Below, piece after piece: positions 1 through 12,357 of a stretch of DNA of 64,000 nt. The position numbers and the translations under genes are program-made. The notes under the pieces are model-generated. The model had not been told where the DNA came from. It saw nothing but the letters and a program-made list of their open reading frames with translations, and did no database searches. How positions within the stretch are numbered: position 1 is the stretch's first letter; each line of letters starts with the position of its first letter. This stretch comes from Cryphonectria parasitica EP155 (lineage: Eukaryota; Ascomycota; Sordariomycetes; Diaporthales; Cryphonectriaceae), in contig NW_024468909.1 of assembly GCF_011745365.1 (NCBI RefSeq), forward strand, positions 6,262,001-6,326,000, read 5' to 3'.

Positions 1-811
1 CCGACCTTCTAATCGTTACCCGACGGTAATTATGCTGTGCACTCACCAGAATGGGCACTAGATTCAAGAACTCGATCGGTCCTGGTGAAGCAACCATGGG
101 AACGCAGAGGCGGGCAGAGGTCGTCACAATCGTACCACTGGATGTCTCGGCCGGAGCCAGCCGACGTGGGCAATAACCGAGTGCAACTGAATGTTCAATG
201 TGGGAATGCTATCATCTATTGGTTGATAGCTGCATGAAAGTCACATTATGGCCTCTGAAAGACTTTTCTTGCTACTTAATGGGCGGTATTAAACAGTACT
301 CTGGGAATAAATATAAGCCTCCGGTCTTGGTTTAGGGTCTTGATGCTAGGCCCGGCCCGCCTTGTCGCCTCGGTAGGTTCCGACAGGGGGTGAAATATTA
401 AATAAGGAGCGGAAAAGGTTGAAGAAAAAAAGATCTGCTTCACTTGTGCCCTTGAACGTCTTCCAGGATGTGAAGACACTTCAGAACAACGACGCACGAA
501 TGACGAAAGAATTGCATCAGTAACAGCCGCAAGCCACACATGCCCGCTTGAGGTCGACGGTCGAGCTGCTTTCTCATTCTTTCCGCCATCATTTTGAACT
601 GCCCTAAGTGGGGACCCTTGTTCAAGATAGCTTCCAGCCTCCACCTCCTCAGATCCACCACTGCCACCTCATGAGAGAGCCCGACGTGCCGAGATAAGAG
701 AGTTTCACCAGATAGGGCGGCTGATAGAAGTTAGCCAGTCTGAAGAAGGAGAGAGAGAAAGTGTGTGTGTGTGTGTGTGTGTGTGTATGGGAGAGGGACA
801 AGAAAGAGACA
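1..811. other. Intergenic region upstream of the FAD monooxygenase
   Basis: No convincing coding sequence was found. The short open frames on both strands have no recognisable domain and overlap each other. The 3' part is the probable promoter and 5' leader of the monooxygenase gene and ends in a purine-rich stretch and a GT dinucleotide repeat. Confidence 0.6.
761..786. repeat. (GT)13 microsatellite in the leader of the monooxygenase gene
   Basis: Thirteen GT units end 25 nt before the chosen ATG at 812. Frames reading through it give runs of Cys-Val, which argues that translation starts after it. Confidence 0.9.
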
Positions 812-3481
812 ATGTCCACCAACGGCTTCACCGTCACCTCGCCGTCGAGCTCCTTCGCGAGCAGCGATGGTGACATGGACGTGGATACAGACAATACCAC
901 CGCCAACAGTGCCCGCTCAGACAACGAGGCTACACCCCGTCCAGAGCCTATCAACGAGGATGAGCCCATCAGGATCATTCCCGTGCTTGGCCGGTCGCAG
1001 CCACACCAGCCGCATCAGCAGCTGCAAGGACAGCAACAGCAGCCACAGCAGCAACAGCAGCGCGGGCAGCGGGCAGAGCGACACGACGTGTGCATCGTGG
1101 GTGCCGGACCAGCCGGTCTCATGCTTGGGTAAATCTCACCTCACCTCACGCACCCCATTTTGCTTCACAATCAACATGACTATCCTCATGATTCACCTCT
1201 GATACTGAGAGAGCCAGGCTCACCCTCGCCCGCCTGGGCATCACCCCGCTCATCCTTGACGAGCGCGCCGAGCAGACCCCAGCAGGCCGCGCAGACGGCA
1301 TGCAGCCCAAGACGATTGAGACCCTTCGCATGCTGGGCCTCGCCGACGAGCTGCTGCAGCAGGGCGTGCGCGTCTACGACCTCTGTCTCTGGCACGCCGC
1401 TGCCGACGACGACTGTCCCGTGCGCGTCGCCCGCGAGACGCACTACCCGGCCTTCATCGTCGATCTTGTCGACCCTTTTATGCTCGTCGGCCACCAGGGC
1501 ATGGTCGAGCGCGCCTTCGAGGCCGATCTCGCCAAGCGCGGCGTCTCTGTGCGCCGCTGCCACCGCTTCGAAGGGCTGCGTCTTATTCCCAACAGCAGCA
1601 GCAGCAGCAGCAGTGGCGGCGGCGGCGGGAGGATGAAGACGACGATGGAGGTGCAGTCCCACTTCAACGTCACCCGTGAACCGCGCGCCTTCGAGGCTAC
1701 ATACCTTGTGGGCTGCGACGGCGCCCACTCGCGCGTGCGCAAGATGATCAACCCGCACCCTGCTGCCCGCGACGACCAGGTTGATGAGATGTCCGTCTGG
1801 GGTGTCCTGGACGGCGAGGTGGACACGGACTTCCCCGACGTCTGGACCAAGGCCGTCATCTCCAGCGAACGCTTCGGCTCCATCCTCATCATGCCGCGCG
1901 AGCGCGACATGACCCGCCTGTACATTGAGATGCGACCCGACGCCGACCCCGCCGCTGCCGGCACTGACCCGCGTCTTGTCCAGGCCGCCGTCATGCGCCG
2001 CGCCGCCCAGATCCTGCTGCCCTACCGCATCCGCTGGCGCACCGTCGAGTGGTTCGGCCAGTATCGCGTCTCCCAGCGCGTCGCCCCCAGCTTTGCCTCG
2101 GCCCTCTTGAACAGACCAGCAGCAGCACCACCTCCACCACCACCCTCCTCCTCGCCCGCCTCCGGCGCCGGCGGAGAGATGGACGTCGAGAACGAGGAGG
2201 ACCAGGCCAGCGACGACGACAACCCACCACGCGTGTTCATCGCCGGCGACGCAGCACACACGCACTCTCCCAAAGCCGCCCAGGGCATGAACACGGCCCT
2301 GCACGACAGCTGGAACCTCGCCTGGAAGCTCAACCTCGCCGTGCGCGGGCTGTGCCGCGCCTCTGTCCTGCTGGGCTCCTACGAGGCCGAGCGCCGCAAG
2401 ATTGCGCGCGACCTGGTCACCTTTGACTACGAGCATGCTGCCGAGATGAGCCGTGGGGACCCGGCCGCCCTGGCCGAGAACTTTCGAAAGAACGTGCGTT
2501 TCATCTCGGGTGTTGGTGTTGAGTATGGCGAGAACAAGCTGAATCAGATGGAGAGGGAGGCAGAGGAGAAAAGGGAAGAGGAGGAGGAGGAGGAGATCAA
2601 AGACGAAAACGACGACGACGACGACGACGACGACGACAGCAGCAGCGGCAGTGGTAGTGGCAGCACTGCCGGCGCGAGGCCAGGCTGTACCCTCCCGCCG
2701 GGCAAGGTGAGCAGGTACATCGACGCCAACCCGATAGATGTGCAGCTGGACATACCAGTCCTGGGCCAGTTCAAGGTCTACATCTTTGTGCCGGACGTGG
2801 TGGAGGCGCGGCAGGGCGCGTTCCTGACGGCGCTCTGCGGTGCCATTGCCGAGCAGGACTCTCTTTTGAGCAGGCTGTCTGCGGCTGCTAGTCAGAGCTA
2901 TCTGGAGAGGCCGAGGGTGCCTTCGTCGGATGACTTGTTCAAGCGGCCCGAGAGATACACCGCCGTCAGCCAGCTCTTCGTCTTTGCCCTTATCAGTACG
3001 TGTTTCCCCCCTTTCTTTTGTTTAATATTGATATCCTCCAAGTCCCCTTCTCCCTTCCCCTCGATACAGACAGATATTCTGCATTGCCCTCTTTCTCTTC
3101 TCTCACCCCCCACCCCCCCCTCTCTTTCCCCACCGCTGACGCAGAGATCTCTATGCAGCATCCACCGAAAAGTCCAATTTCGAAATTGCACACCTCCCCC
3201 AGATCCTGTCCCGCTCTCCTTGGACCATCTACCTAGACGACGTCCCCGATCTCGACACCCAGGGCACCACATGTACCGAAAAGTACCTCGGAGCCCGGGC
3301 CGTCTCGAGGGGCGAGGTGGCCGTGCTCAATGTCCGGCCGGATGGCTATGTCGGCTCACTGAAAACCTGGGACCTTACTGGGTTGCGAGGAGGTGCTGCT
3401 GAGGCAGCCGCAGATGTGGGCAGGGAGGCCGCGGGATGGTTGGAGCGGTATTATGATGGGTTCTTGGTGGTGCCGGGGTGA
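812..3481 (+). CDS. FAD-dependent aromatic monooxygenase, phenol 2-monooxygenase-like
   Basis: Three exons are proposed: 812-1128, 1218-2995 and 3147-3481, giving about 809 residues. The introns are GTAAAT..CAG and GTACGT..GAG, and both restore frame. Visible motifs are the Rossmann FAD site (GAGPAG, about residue 100), the DG motif (CDGAHSRVRK, about 269) and the second FAD site (GDAAHTHSPKAAQGMN, about 447). A C-terminal part fits the thioredoxin-like domain of phenol hydroxylases. Family members use NADPH and O2 to ortho-hydroxylate phenols; the exact substrate is inferred and unknown. The protein is longer than the usual 600-660 residues because of a Gln-rich N-terminal extension of about 90 residues and a Glu/Asp/Ser-rich insert at about residues 550-595. 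The ATG at 812 was chosen because the upstream in-frame ATG runs through the GT repeat. Confidence 0.85.
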
Positions 3482-3935
3482 TAGATGGAGTAGAAAGAAG
3501 TTATGGGAGGGAACAAGGTCACCTGTGCTGACAAACAGTGTTGAGGATTTAAAAGGTGTTCACGTGTTCATGCAAAGACAAGAGCCTGATGAATGCATTC
3601 AGGTTACATCAGAAATGTAAACTTCTCCATCTCAAGCTCAAAGTCCACGTCCTGCAATATGCTCTACTTTGTGAATTTACCAAGATTGAGTTACAGATTT
3701 GATATCAGGCTGTCAAAGTTAACTTTTCTCTCACCCGTGCTTCCTTTTTTTATTTCGTGAAGCTCAGTCATAAGATAGATACCTCTTCCCATAGAGGACA
3801 GCAAGAAGTTGATCTGTTTCCTTGGAGACACGAGCCGTCTCTTCTCCTTCCTGCAATTTTGGCCGTTCGCAAATACCAAAGTATTCTTTCACCCATCGTC
3901 CTCTCTTCTAGGACATTCTTGAGATCAGCGCTCAC
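3482..3935. other. Convergent 3' intergenic spacer
   Basis: This 454-bp spacer separates the tail-to-tail ends of the monooxygenase and PARP genes. It is AT-richer than its flanks and should hold both 3' UTRs. No gene is seen. Confidence 0.6.
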
Positions 3936-6125
3936 TCACATCTTGACACGGAAGAGATACCGGAGGCGGATCTGTGCAACGTCGTAACAGATGTACTCGT
4001 TGTAAACCAATGAGGAGGCGATGCTGTCGTTCCGTTTAGGCGGCGCAGCCTTTGTATCTGGCACCTTGACGCCCTGCAGCGACGGATGGATGCAGCCAGC
4101 ATCTTCCCATACAGACGGGCTCGTGCCTCCCTTCCCAAACGTGGACCAGCAACCATTGGCTGCAGCATCCTCAGGCGCGGTGTAGTTGAAGCTGGTAAGC
4201 TCCAGCATGGGTGTGCCCAGCTCGGCCTCGCACAAGAGCAGCAGAGCCGTGCCGTTCGAGATGCGGTGATAGCAGTAATTGGCGGACTTGCTTGACATGT
4301 CGGCCAGATAGACGCCCTTTCCAAACATGTATCCCGTGGCGGGAGCCTCAGGTGGAGCGATGCGCAGGCCTTGGCTTAGAATACCACCAAAGTTGGTGGC
4401 GCGAGAACCGTGCCACAGGAGGCGCCGGTCACGAGCCGGCCCGGCAAAAACGCTCTGGTTGAAACGGTCCTTCTCACCCTGGCGCTCGATGCGGAAGATG
4501 TTCTCGATCCGGTAGTTGGCATTGTGCGTCACGCCGCGAGTGTTCATGAGATACGTCTTTAGATACTCGAACTCGCTGCCTTGGGGATCGAGAGGCGTCA
4601 TCTCCTGCAACTTCAGACCCTGGAACTGTCGGTCGAGCGGGTGGACGGGATCCTGCTCGTCGGCGCCGCCCTTCATGATGTTGCTAGCATCCTTCAGATC
4701 AGACAGGGCGTCGAGAAGGTCAATTTCCCGCTTCACCATGACCATATTGTTGAGGACTGGAGGCCGATTTCGACCAAAAACGTGAGGGATGAGGGAGTAG
4801 TAACGATTGGAAATGGCCTCAATGGAATCGTCGTCTGCCGCATTGCTGGCTGGGCCGATGAGATCGGAAAGCTCTTTCAGGGCTTCGTAGCCTCTCATGA
4901 TGGTTGCCTTGCTGAGCTTGCCGAGAGGGAGTTTCTTGTCGTCATATCTCATATCCGACATGGTCGCTGCGAACAGCTTGGGGTCGAAAATCAGCTGCAC
5001 CAGCTTCTTCACCTCGGGATCCAAGGTGCAGCGTGGTGCCTTGCGCTCCTCGACGGCATCCGCATTTGATGCACCAGGACCATCATCGTCGTCCGAGTCA
5101 GGGTCGTAATTGCGCTCGATGTAGAAGTATTTCTTGGGTTTGGGGGGATCCGTACGGTTGGCCCAGGCCAGCCCGCTCTTGTCCTTGAATTTCTTTTCAA
5201 AGTTCTGCTTTGCGCTGGCCATGGAGCCATCACCCAGCACTGCGCTCTGTCCCGGCTCGCCCACTCGACCCCACCTGGTCCAGGTCTGGCAGTGTCCCCC
5301 AGGACCAACCAGCAGCTGGATGCGGTAAAATTTGTTGTGATTCTCACCTGCATTTGTTTGGCTGAAGAACCATGCGGTCAGCTCTGTCCAAGGATCCACA
5401 CACAAAGTTTGCCAAGAAATTGAGGCTGCAGGTGTAGAATGGGGCGCCTTGGGGGAGGGGGCCCAATTATGTGCGGACGGGGCTCCCAAAAGGTTAGGAA
5501 GGTGCTTTGCTTACTTGAGCGAGGCATCCCAGATGACACTATCATCGCCGATGTGTACGGTATAGCCAGTCAGTGAACAGCCCTCATCCACCTCGACACG
5601 AACAGCCGAGTTCTTGGCAATCTGTGCGCTGCCAAAGGTCGGGATTTCCTTGCCATTGGCATCCAGCTTCACCTTCTTGGGATCAGGGGCCGTGCTGTCC
5701 GATGCCGACCGCTTCTTGGGGTCCTGTTGGGCGGCAGGATCCGGAGCGGGCGTAGCGGCAGGAGATCCTTTAGTGGTTGTCAGGGCGAAATTGGCCTCTG
5801 GCTGTTTAGCATCGTGCGATTCGGACTGGAGCAGCCAGTCCAGGCTCACAAGGGCAATTCCACGGTCGATGGCCTGAATGCACTTGGTGGACGGCTTGTC
5901 GCAGTCATTTTGAGTGGAGATGAGGTGCGTCACGTCCTGACTGACGGACTTGCTCGTTTGCGCGCCGAGGCGAGCGGCATGGGTGAGGAGTGAGGCTTGT
6001 GTCTGCCCTGGGAAATTGCCACTAAAGGCGACACAGCAGCCATCCAGCGGTGGGGTGCCAGCGGAAGTTGCAGCTGAGGCAGAGTTGGCCGCACCACCGC
6101 GTTTGGTGGCTTTCTTGGCCGCCGG

Positions 6126-6128
<3 letters not shown>
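3936..6128 (-). CDS. Poly(ADP-ribose) polymerase (BRCT-WGR-PRD-catalytic)
   Basis: There are two exons, 6128-5515 and 5361-3936, joined across a GTAAGC..CAG intron; the product is 679 residues. Domain order is an N-terminal BRCT (about 28-105), a Lys-rich linker, a WGR domain (QTWTRWGRVG, about 205-300), a helical regulatory domain (about 340-480), and an ART catalytic domain with the H-Y-E triad: His522 in LLWHGSRATNF, Tyr556 in GKGVYLADM, Glu660 in YNEYICYDV. The full triad predicts true polymerase activity using NAD+. There are no PARP1-type zinc fingers, so DNA breaks are presumably sensed by WGR and BRCT, the usual layout of filamentous fungal PARPs. The role in the nuclear DNA damage response is inferred from the family. 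The start codon is preceded immediately by 41 adenines on the coding strand. Confidence 0.95.

Positions 6129-6169
<41 letters not shown>
6129..6169 (-). repeat. Poly(A)41 tract abutting the PARP start codon
   Basis: On the + strand this is an uninterrupted run of 41 T directly after the reverse-complemented ATG (6126-6128). In the transcript it would be a 41-nt poly(A) at the very end of the 5' leader. The length could vary between isolates or be miscounted in sequencing. Confidence 0.9.
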
Positions 6170-6170
<1 letters not shown>

Positions 6171-7679
6171 GACTGCTGACCTGTGTGGCCATGGTAAACA
6201 GACTTGTCAGCAAGCAGTCTGCAAGTTTAGGTGGGCAGGTCTTGGGGGATGCCATCAGTCTTCCCGATGGCCTCTTTGTGTGGCCTCATCACGGGTACTG
6301 TATACGCACTGTTGACCGTCTTTGTGACTGGTGTGATAAGGTCGATGATGAACTTGGGTATCAAAGCATGGGCATGATACAACTGTAGAGAGAGGAGAGA
6401 GACAGAGGACAGAAATGGGTTGGTTCTGCCAAGAGTTGAGAGACCAGTTGAGTCGCAGGTCGAAAATGAGGACGAGCACGATGATCACGTCGTGAAGGAG
6501 ACGCCGGTCTGCGCTGGGCGTTGGCTGTACAACGGAGACAGCCTTAAAGAAGGAATGAATGAATGAATGAATGAATGAATGAACGAATGAACGAACAAAC
6601 AAATAGAACTAGGCAGCAAGCACGCGATGAAACAATCTTTCTCTTAGCTGACAACCTGTTGAAGTCAAGGGAATGGGAGATTGGGGAAGAATTGTATGGG
6701 TGATGAACTCAATGATTGCATGATTGATGAATTCAATTTCCCGTTCGGTTGCCAGTTGGGTGGCTTGCCTTTTAGAGCCTCGCTGAGACCCCCAGCTCAT
6801 ATCCCAAAATGGGACAGCCTCGAGGCAACAGCAGGCAGCAGAGGCTCGAGCTAGGGAAGGCTCGAAGGGAGAGTGGAGACAGCGCGGTGATGACTGAGCG
6901 AGCGATCAACCTTTTAGTGATGGGAAGGCAGGTGCGACATGAGCGACACGAGCGACACGATATCACATGATTCAGGCGGTCTGTGACTTATGGGGTAGCT
7001 TTCAGGCACCCGCCCGCTATGGACCCCACTGCAACTCGCAAACTACGTAAAAGCCCACTCACTAAATACTAGGGACATGTGGCACTGTAGTGTAACGGTT
7101 CAAGGCCTAGGCTGCCAGGCACCACAAAGCTGGGGTGCAGTTACTGTCTTGCACACTATGGTGGTAAAGTATCTTGCGTACTCAGTATCTCTATGTGCGG
7201 GGATGATATAATGTAATATACTATGTAATAAAATCATCACCATCATCATCATTATCGTTAGGGAGGGTCGCACCTCGCACAGCAGACTGCAGCCTGTGGT
7301 GCATGTGATCCGAGCCGGGTCCAGCCCAGCCCGTCCCAGTGCAGCCCGGCGTTGATCGCCAGTGATCAAGCAGCCAAGCACACCGCAGCACAGTACACCC
7401 AAAAAAGGCCTGCACCTGCTATCGTTGTCTAAATTACCACACTGCGTGCACTCAATCTCACCTGCGTTTCCGCTGCCTGACCGCTTCTTCTACTATCACC
7501 AGGCTTAACAAGCAAGTACCTACTTCATTTAAACCCATTCACTTCCTTCTCGTCCTCTTCCTCTTCCTCGTTACTTTGTTTCCAACCCCGCTTTCAATCT
7601 TACACTCGATCTTTTATTCGATCAAACCTCTTACGGCCAAGCGACCGACAGACAACACCCATAGTCGAGTCCCCACACC
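6170..7679. other. Divergent intergenic region between PARP and the F-box gene
   Basis: This stretch should contain two promoters. It holds an imperfect GAAT tetranucleotide repeat at about 6551-6597 and pyrimidine-rich DNA at about 7475-7630 just before the F-box start, typical of fungal leaders. No supported gene was found. Confidence 0.55.
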
Positions 7680-9873
7680 ATGTCGACGGATACGCTCTCT
7701 TTCCTAGGCCCTGGAGGTCTCTCGCATCCAATGCCGATGGACACTACAGACGCCAACGCCAACGCCAAAACCGACATCACCAACGCCACCAGCGTCAATA
7801 ATGCATCCAGCACGGCCGCCCTTGGCGGCACTGAGCAGGAACAGGAACAGGCACTGGGCGGCTCGACAGACTCGGTTTTGAATGAAGGAGGGCTGGCCCT
7901 TCCGACCACTACTACTACCACCACCACCACTCCCTCCTCCTCCTCCACCATCAGATCAGAGTCAACCAACTCGAGGCTTGTCGGTCTTCCACGCGAGCTG
8001 CTGGACGCCATCGCAAGCTATCTGCCTACAGTCGACTTCAACTCCCTGCGCGGGACCTGCAGGCATCTCGAGAGCAAGATTTTCCCCTACGTAAGTTACC
8101 TTTTCCTCCTCCTGCTCAGAGAGAGGATTGTTGGGGGAGCAGAGAGTGTGTGCATGGGTGTGGGGTTCGAGTTGCTTCTGCTTGCCAGAGAGAAGAGAGA
8201 GGCGGGAATCCCTATGCCGCCCGCCCGCCCGCCCGCCACTGGCCAGGGTCGCTCACTGCTCTGTTCTTGTCATGTCTTGTATTCTTGCTTTTTCCGATCC
8301 CGAAAGTGCCACCTGCTGACATGACATGACTGTGGGCAGTGGGCAAATTGTTTTTTCAAAAAGAAGCAATTCAGTAGGTCATTACTTGAGCCGTCCTCTG
8401 ACGCCCAGACTGAGTTACTGACTGGTGCGCTCCTTGAAAGTGATCTCCGAATTCAGCCTGCAGGCCTTATTAGCGATCTCAAAACATGAAACCCTGTCGC
8501 GATGTCTCAAGCACCTGATTATAGGCCTGGATGAGTTCCAGGCCATCATGCCAGAGGACTTGACCACCCTAGAAGCCTTTCAGCAGTATCATGCTGCTGT
8601 CTGTTCGCAGGAAAGGCTTCTTGACACGGGTGCAGCGGTTGACATCCTGTCAGAGGCCCTGTCCAACTTCCCTAACCTCGAGACAATCGACATCCGCGAC
8701 TTCAACTCGCCCACCCGCTACCGGGATCCTAAGAGTGCATGGGGCACTGTGGCCGAGTGGAGGAGCTACGGCTCGTCCGAGTACCGGAACTGGCTGTCTC
8801 ACCGTTCCCGCACCCACAGCTCGCTCCTACGCTCTGGGACGCATATCAAGAATGTCTTTACCGTCCGCGTCTTCAAGGTGGTGCTTGTGGCTGCTGGGAA
8901 GAGCAGCAACTGTAACGTAAAGGGCCTTGAGATCCTGCTCAGGAGCCGCTTTGGCGCCCTCAGTGACACTGCGTTTGCACTCGCCCCTGAACTGACCGGT
9001 AAGCTGTCTGCTGTGCTGTGTGGCCTGACCCGACTGCATCTCGACCTGCGCCTTGAGAGGGTAGGCATCCCGCCGTACATCTGGAAGCCCTCAGACTCGG
9101 CCAGGCCGGATTGTGCCGAAGCCTTCTATGATCCTTCGACGACCAATCTCCGTCGCTTCCTGGCGTCGACGCCCAATGTGGCCTGGCTGAGGCTCAATTT
9201 CGTCCACGACCATCTGCACAGCGAACCCTCGGTGGCGTCTCGATTTCTGGAATGGCTGGCCCTCCCGCCTGGTCAATTTTCGGGCGACAGGGACAGATCA
9301 GGGTGGACCGACGCCAACCCAGCGCCGGTCACGATGCCCTTGCGGCAGCTGGACATAGGGCACATTCAGCTGAGACGGGAAATCCTGACATCGGTCACCA
9401 GAAAGTTTGGTGACCTCGAACAAATCAACCTGAAGGGTATTTCCCTACCCGCCGAACCGGACACGTCGCCTTTCGCAAGCATCAGCGAGAGACACGAGAA
9501 CGGCCCCTGGACCAGGTACCTCCGCAAGCTACCCTCCATCGCGCCGAAGCTGAAGCAGCTGAGCCTGCGCCGCATCCAGCAGACTACGTCAGTGTTCTCG
9601 CACGCCCCCGAATCCATCTACTTTCTGGAGCCCGGTGAGGTGCCCAAGTCGTCCGAGAGGGTGACGTCGCAGACCTTGAAGCATGTGGACAAGGCGGCCC
9701 TGGATCGGCTAGTGGACAGAATGTGGACGTACCGCGCCTGGGCCGAAGCGAATAGTGTCCTGGGCCCAGAAGAGACGGACCATGACGACTCGGAAGCGAG
9801 TGAAGATGACTTTGTCATTGAGTGGGTGACGGAGGTCGAAGACGAGGAGGGAGATATGGAAGACGAAGAATGA
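7680..9873 (+). CDS. F-box protein, fungal type
   Basis: Exon 1 (7680-8090) encodes a Thr/Ser-rich N-terminus and an F-box (SRLVGLPRELLDAIASYL, about residues 100-137), ending at a strong GTAAGT donor in phase 0. The second exon runs to the TGA at 9871-9873. The best in-frame acceptor is CTGCAG before 8464, giving a 373-nt intron and about 606 residues. The frame stays open up to 8422 and the residues just before 8464 (EFSLQ) look coding, so a small middle exon may be missed. The body has conserved-looking Leu-rich stretches (LKHLIIGLDEF) and an acidic C-terminal tail. F-box proteins link substrates to SCF ubiquitin ligases through Skp1; the substrate here is unknown. Confidence 0.75.
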
Positions 9874-10176
9874 CAAGCACGCCATAAGTTCCCAGGAAGG
9901 GATCCTCTAGGCAAAGTTTGTGGGAGACTTTAGTACGCATCGGTGTGTTTTCATGACGGATGACTTCTGAGCTGAGAGCATATCATTCTATTTCGTGGCT
10001 CCTTATGGCATGGTCATATGGACGCACATTCTCGTGATGGCTTTTATGAATCACAATATTAGTATGTAATAGCTATCCAACCTTGATATGCTTCACCAGT
10101 ACTGATATTTGGGCTGTGGTTGCTAACGATACCTCAGCTAGCATGTTCTCTAATCAGGTTCATCACATCTACACTA
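9874..10176. other. Convergent 3' spacer
   Basis: About 300 bp between the convergent F-box and MFS genes, AT-rich, with no coding signal. It presumably holds both polyadenylation regions. Confidence 0.55.
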
Positions 10177-12357
10177 TCAACTCCTAACACCACCATAACT
10201 GCCCTGCCCCCTCTCGCTCAAAAGCGCTCGCCTTTCTCCATCCTCCTCTCCCTCGTGCTGCTGCTGTTTTCTTCTCTCCTTATTTTCCCTTGTCTTGACA
10301 TACACGAATAACGTGAGCGCAGCACTCAGCACTGTCCCCGTAACGCCAAACACGATGTTGACAGGGACGGGGTTGTTGTGCAGTGGACCGTGGGTGAGGG
10401 CGTCCAGGGCAGGCTGTATGAACTGACCTGCGCCAGACGCGCAAATGACGGTGCCGTAGATGCGACCAAAGGTGGCGAAGCCGAAGACTTTGGTGGCGTA
10501 GTCTCTGGAAGAAGTCGAAACGTACAAGATTAGAAACAGCAAAGAAGGGCAAACAGGAAAGGATGAGAGGGGGAAGGGGGGCCTTACGAAACAGCAGAGT
10601 AATACAGTGGTCGATAAAGCACAAACATAATCACCGTTGCATACGCCGCATCCAAGCTACCGCTCACACAGTTCAGAATCCCCAGCACCGCCGTCAGCAC
10701 CGTCAGCACAGCCAGCGTAGCCCAGACAGGCATCTCGTTCAACAAGACGCCAATGAAGGGCGTGGTGAGCACACCAGCAACCGGCAGTGCAGCATCAAAG
10801 AGCCCATTCACGGCCCCCGCGGCGTCCTCGTCCCCACTCAACATATACCGGTACTGCGCCCGCACCGTGGCAATGAAGTAGTTCATGCGCGTCATCTGCG
10901 TGGCCGTCATCAGCAGGAGTAGCCAGAACCACGGCGTCGCCATCTGCGCGGCTACCACCGTCGCCTGCTGCTTCTGCTGCTTCTGCTGCTTCTGCTGCTG
11001 CTGCAGGATCCCGTGCACGCCCGACGCCTCCTGCCGGCCTCTCGCCGCCGCCATGTCCGCCGCCCGCTCATCGGCGTTCCCAGCCACTGCCTCGAGCGCC
11101 TCCATGCGCGCCTCGCGCTCGTCCGCCCGCCGCCTCCGCTCCCGCCCCAGCGCCCCCGCCGGCTCGTGCGCGAATCGCTCGTCGTCCGAGTCGCGCTCGT
11201 CCTGCGTGGGGTCCTGGGCAGCGGCGAGGGCGGCCTGGTATTCACGGCGCGTGCTGTAGGCTGCGCGCGGCATGAGGGTCAGCTCGGCGGCGCAGAGAAG
11301 CGGTGGGATGGTCAGGGCGAAGGCGAGGAAGAAGATGGCGGGCCGGAAGCGGTGCTGGGTGGCCTCATAGGCCAGCCGGTAGAAGAGGAAGACGGCGGCG
11401 CTGGCGTCAAAGGCGCCTGTGACGAGGGCCACGACGAGCCCTGCGCGGCGCGGGAAGGCGTTGGACAGCTGGTAGGACGAGACGAAGAGGAATGTGCCGC
11501 CGAGGCCGAGGAGGAGGTTGCCTGTGATGTACCCGTCGAACCAGGCCAGCACCCGGCTCTCCTCGCCAAGGTAGAAGGCGAGGCTCATGCACCCGGAGCC
11601 GAGGAACAGGATCGCCGCCGCCAGGAGATAGCATGCCCGCCGGCCGTGGTGGTCGAGGACATAGCCCGCCAGCACGGTGGCGACGTTGAGGGTGATGGAG
11701 GCGGTGATGAAGAAGAGGTTCAGGCGCATGTCCTGCGCTGGGCATGGGATCTGGGCCTCGCCGTCCAGTCCTGGTGACGGCGCCGGCCAGTCTACCGGGC
11801 AGAGCGAGCGGTAGACGCCCTCGGCGATCAGGATCGGTTTGAGTGCTGCGAAGCCGCAGACTATACCCGAGGCCAGGACGCATGCTGTCACGGCGAATGC
11901 GACTTGACCTGTTGTGCCAACACATCAGCTCAGAACATACATAGCAGAAGGCGGAAGAGAGAAAAGTGAAGTAAAAGACAGAAGCAAAGGGGGGGGGGGG
12001 GGTTCAAGTGGTGTCTTCCTTACATATCCTCCTGGCAGTGGACACTTCATATGCTGCGACGTTCTCCCCGGTCTCGGGTGGGACGGATTCAAATTGTTGA
12101 AGTTCTGCCAGGTCCTGGGGCGGCGCGTGAAAAGCGTCGTAGCTGAGCGCCTGCCAGACCTCCTTGCCATCCTCCACGGGAATACCAACGATGCTCGCCC
12201 TGTGGCTGATCACAGACTCCCTCTGTGTGCTACTGATGGGCAGGGAATGAGAGTCTTCGTCCGCCGTTGTCCCGTCATCGCGGGACTCATCCTCAAAGAA
12301 GGGCGAGGGGAGGGTGTGAATATCATCGAGGATCGTGCGGCGCTGTGCTAGAGACAT
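10177..12357 (-). CDS. MFS membrane transporter, FMP42/SLC43-like
   Basis: Three exons, 12357-12024, 11908-10588 and 10504-10177, give 660 residues. Both introns (GTAAGG..CAG; GTAAGG..CAG) restore frame. The N-terminal 110 residues are a soluble tail with an acidic stretch. Transmembrane segments begin at VAFAVTACVLASGIVCGF and continue as two bundles of about six, separated by a long hydrophilic loop rich in Arg, Asp and Glu that ends in a Gln/Lys repeat. Motifs such as LDHHGRRACYLLAA after TM2 fit the MFS motif A position. Overall order and length fit the fungal FMP42 group, distant relatives of SLC43 amino-acid facilitators. The substrate is unknown. Intron 1 contains a 14-nt homopolymer (11989-12002). 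Confidence 0.8.
11989..12002. repeat. G14 homopolymer in intron 1 of the FMP42-like gene
   Basis: A run of 14 G on the + strand, C14 in the transcript sense, lies inside the 115-nt intron 12023-11909. Confidence 0.85.

Noticed and set aside
1186..2436. Minus-strand open frame of 416 codons
   Set aside because: Antisense shadow of the FAD monooxygenase, without a domain of its own.
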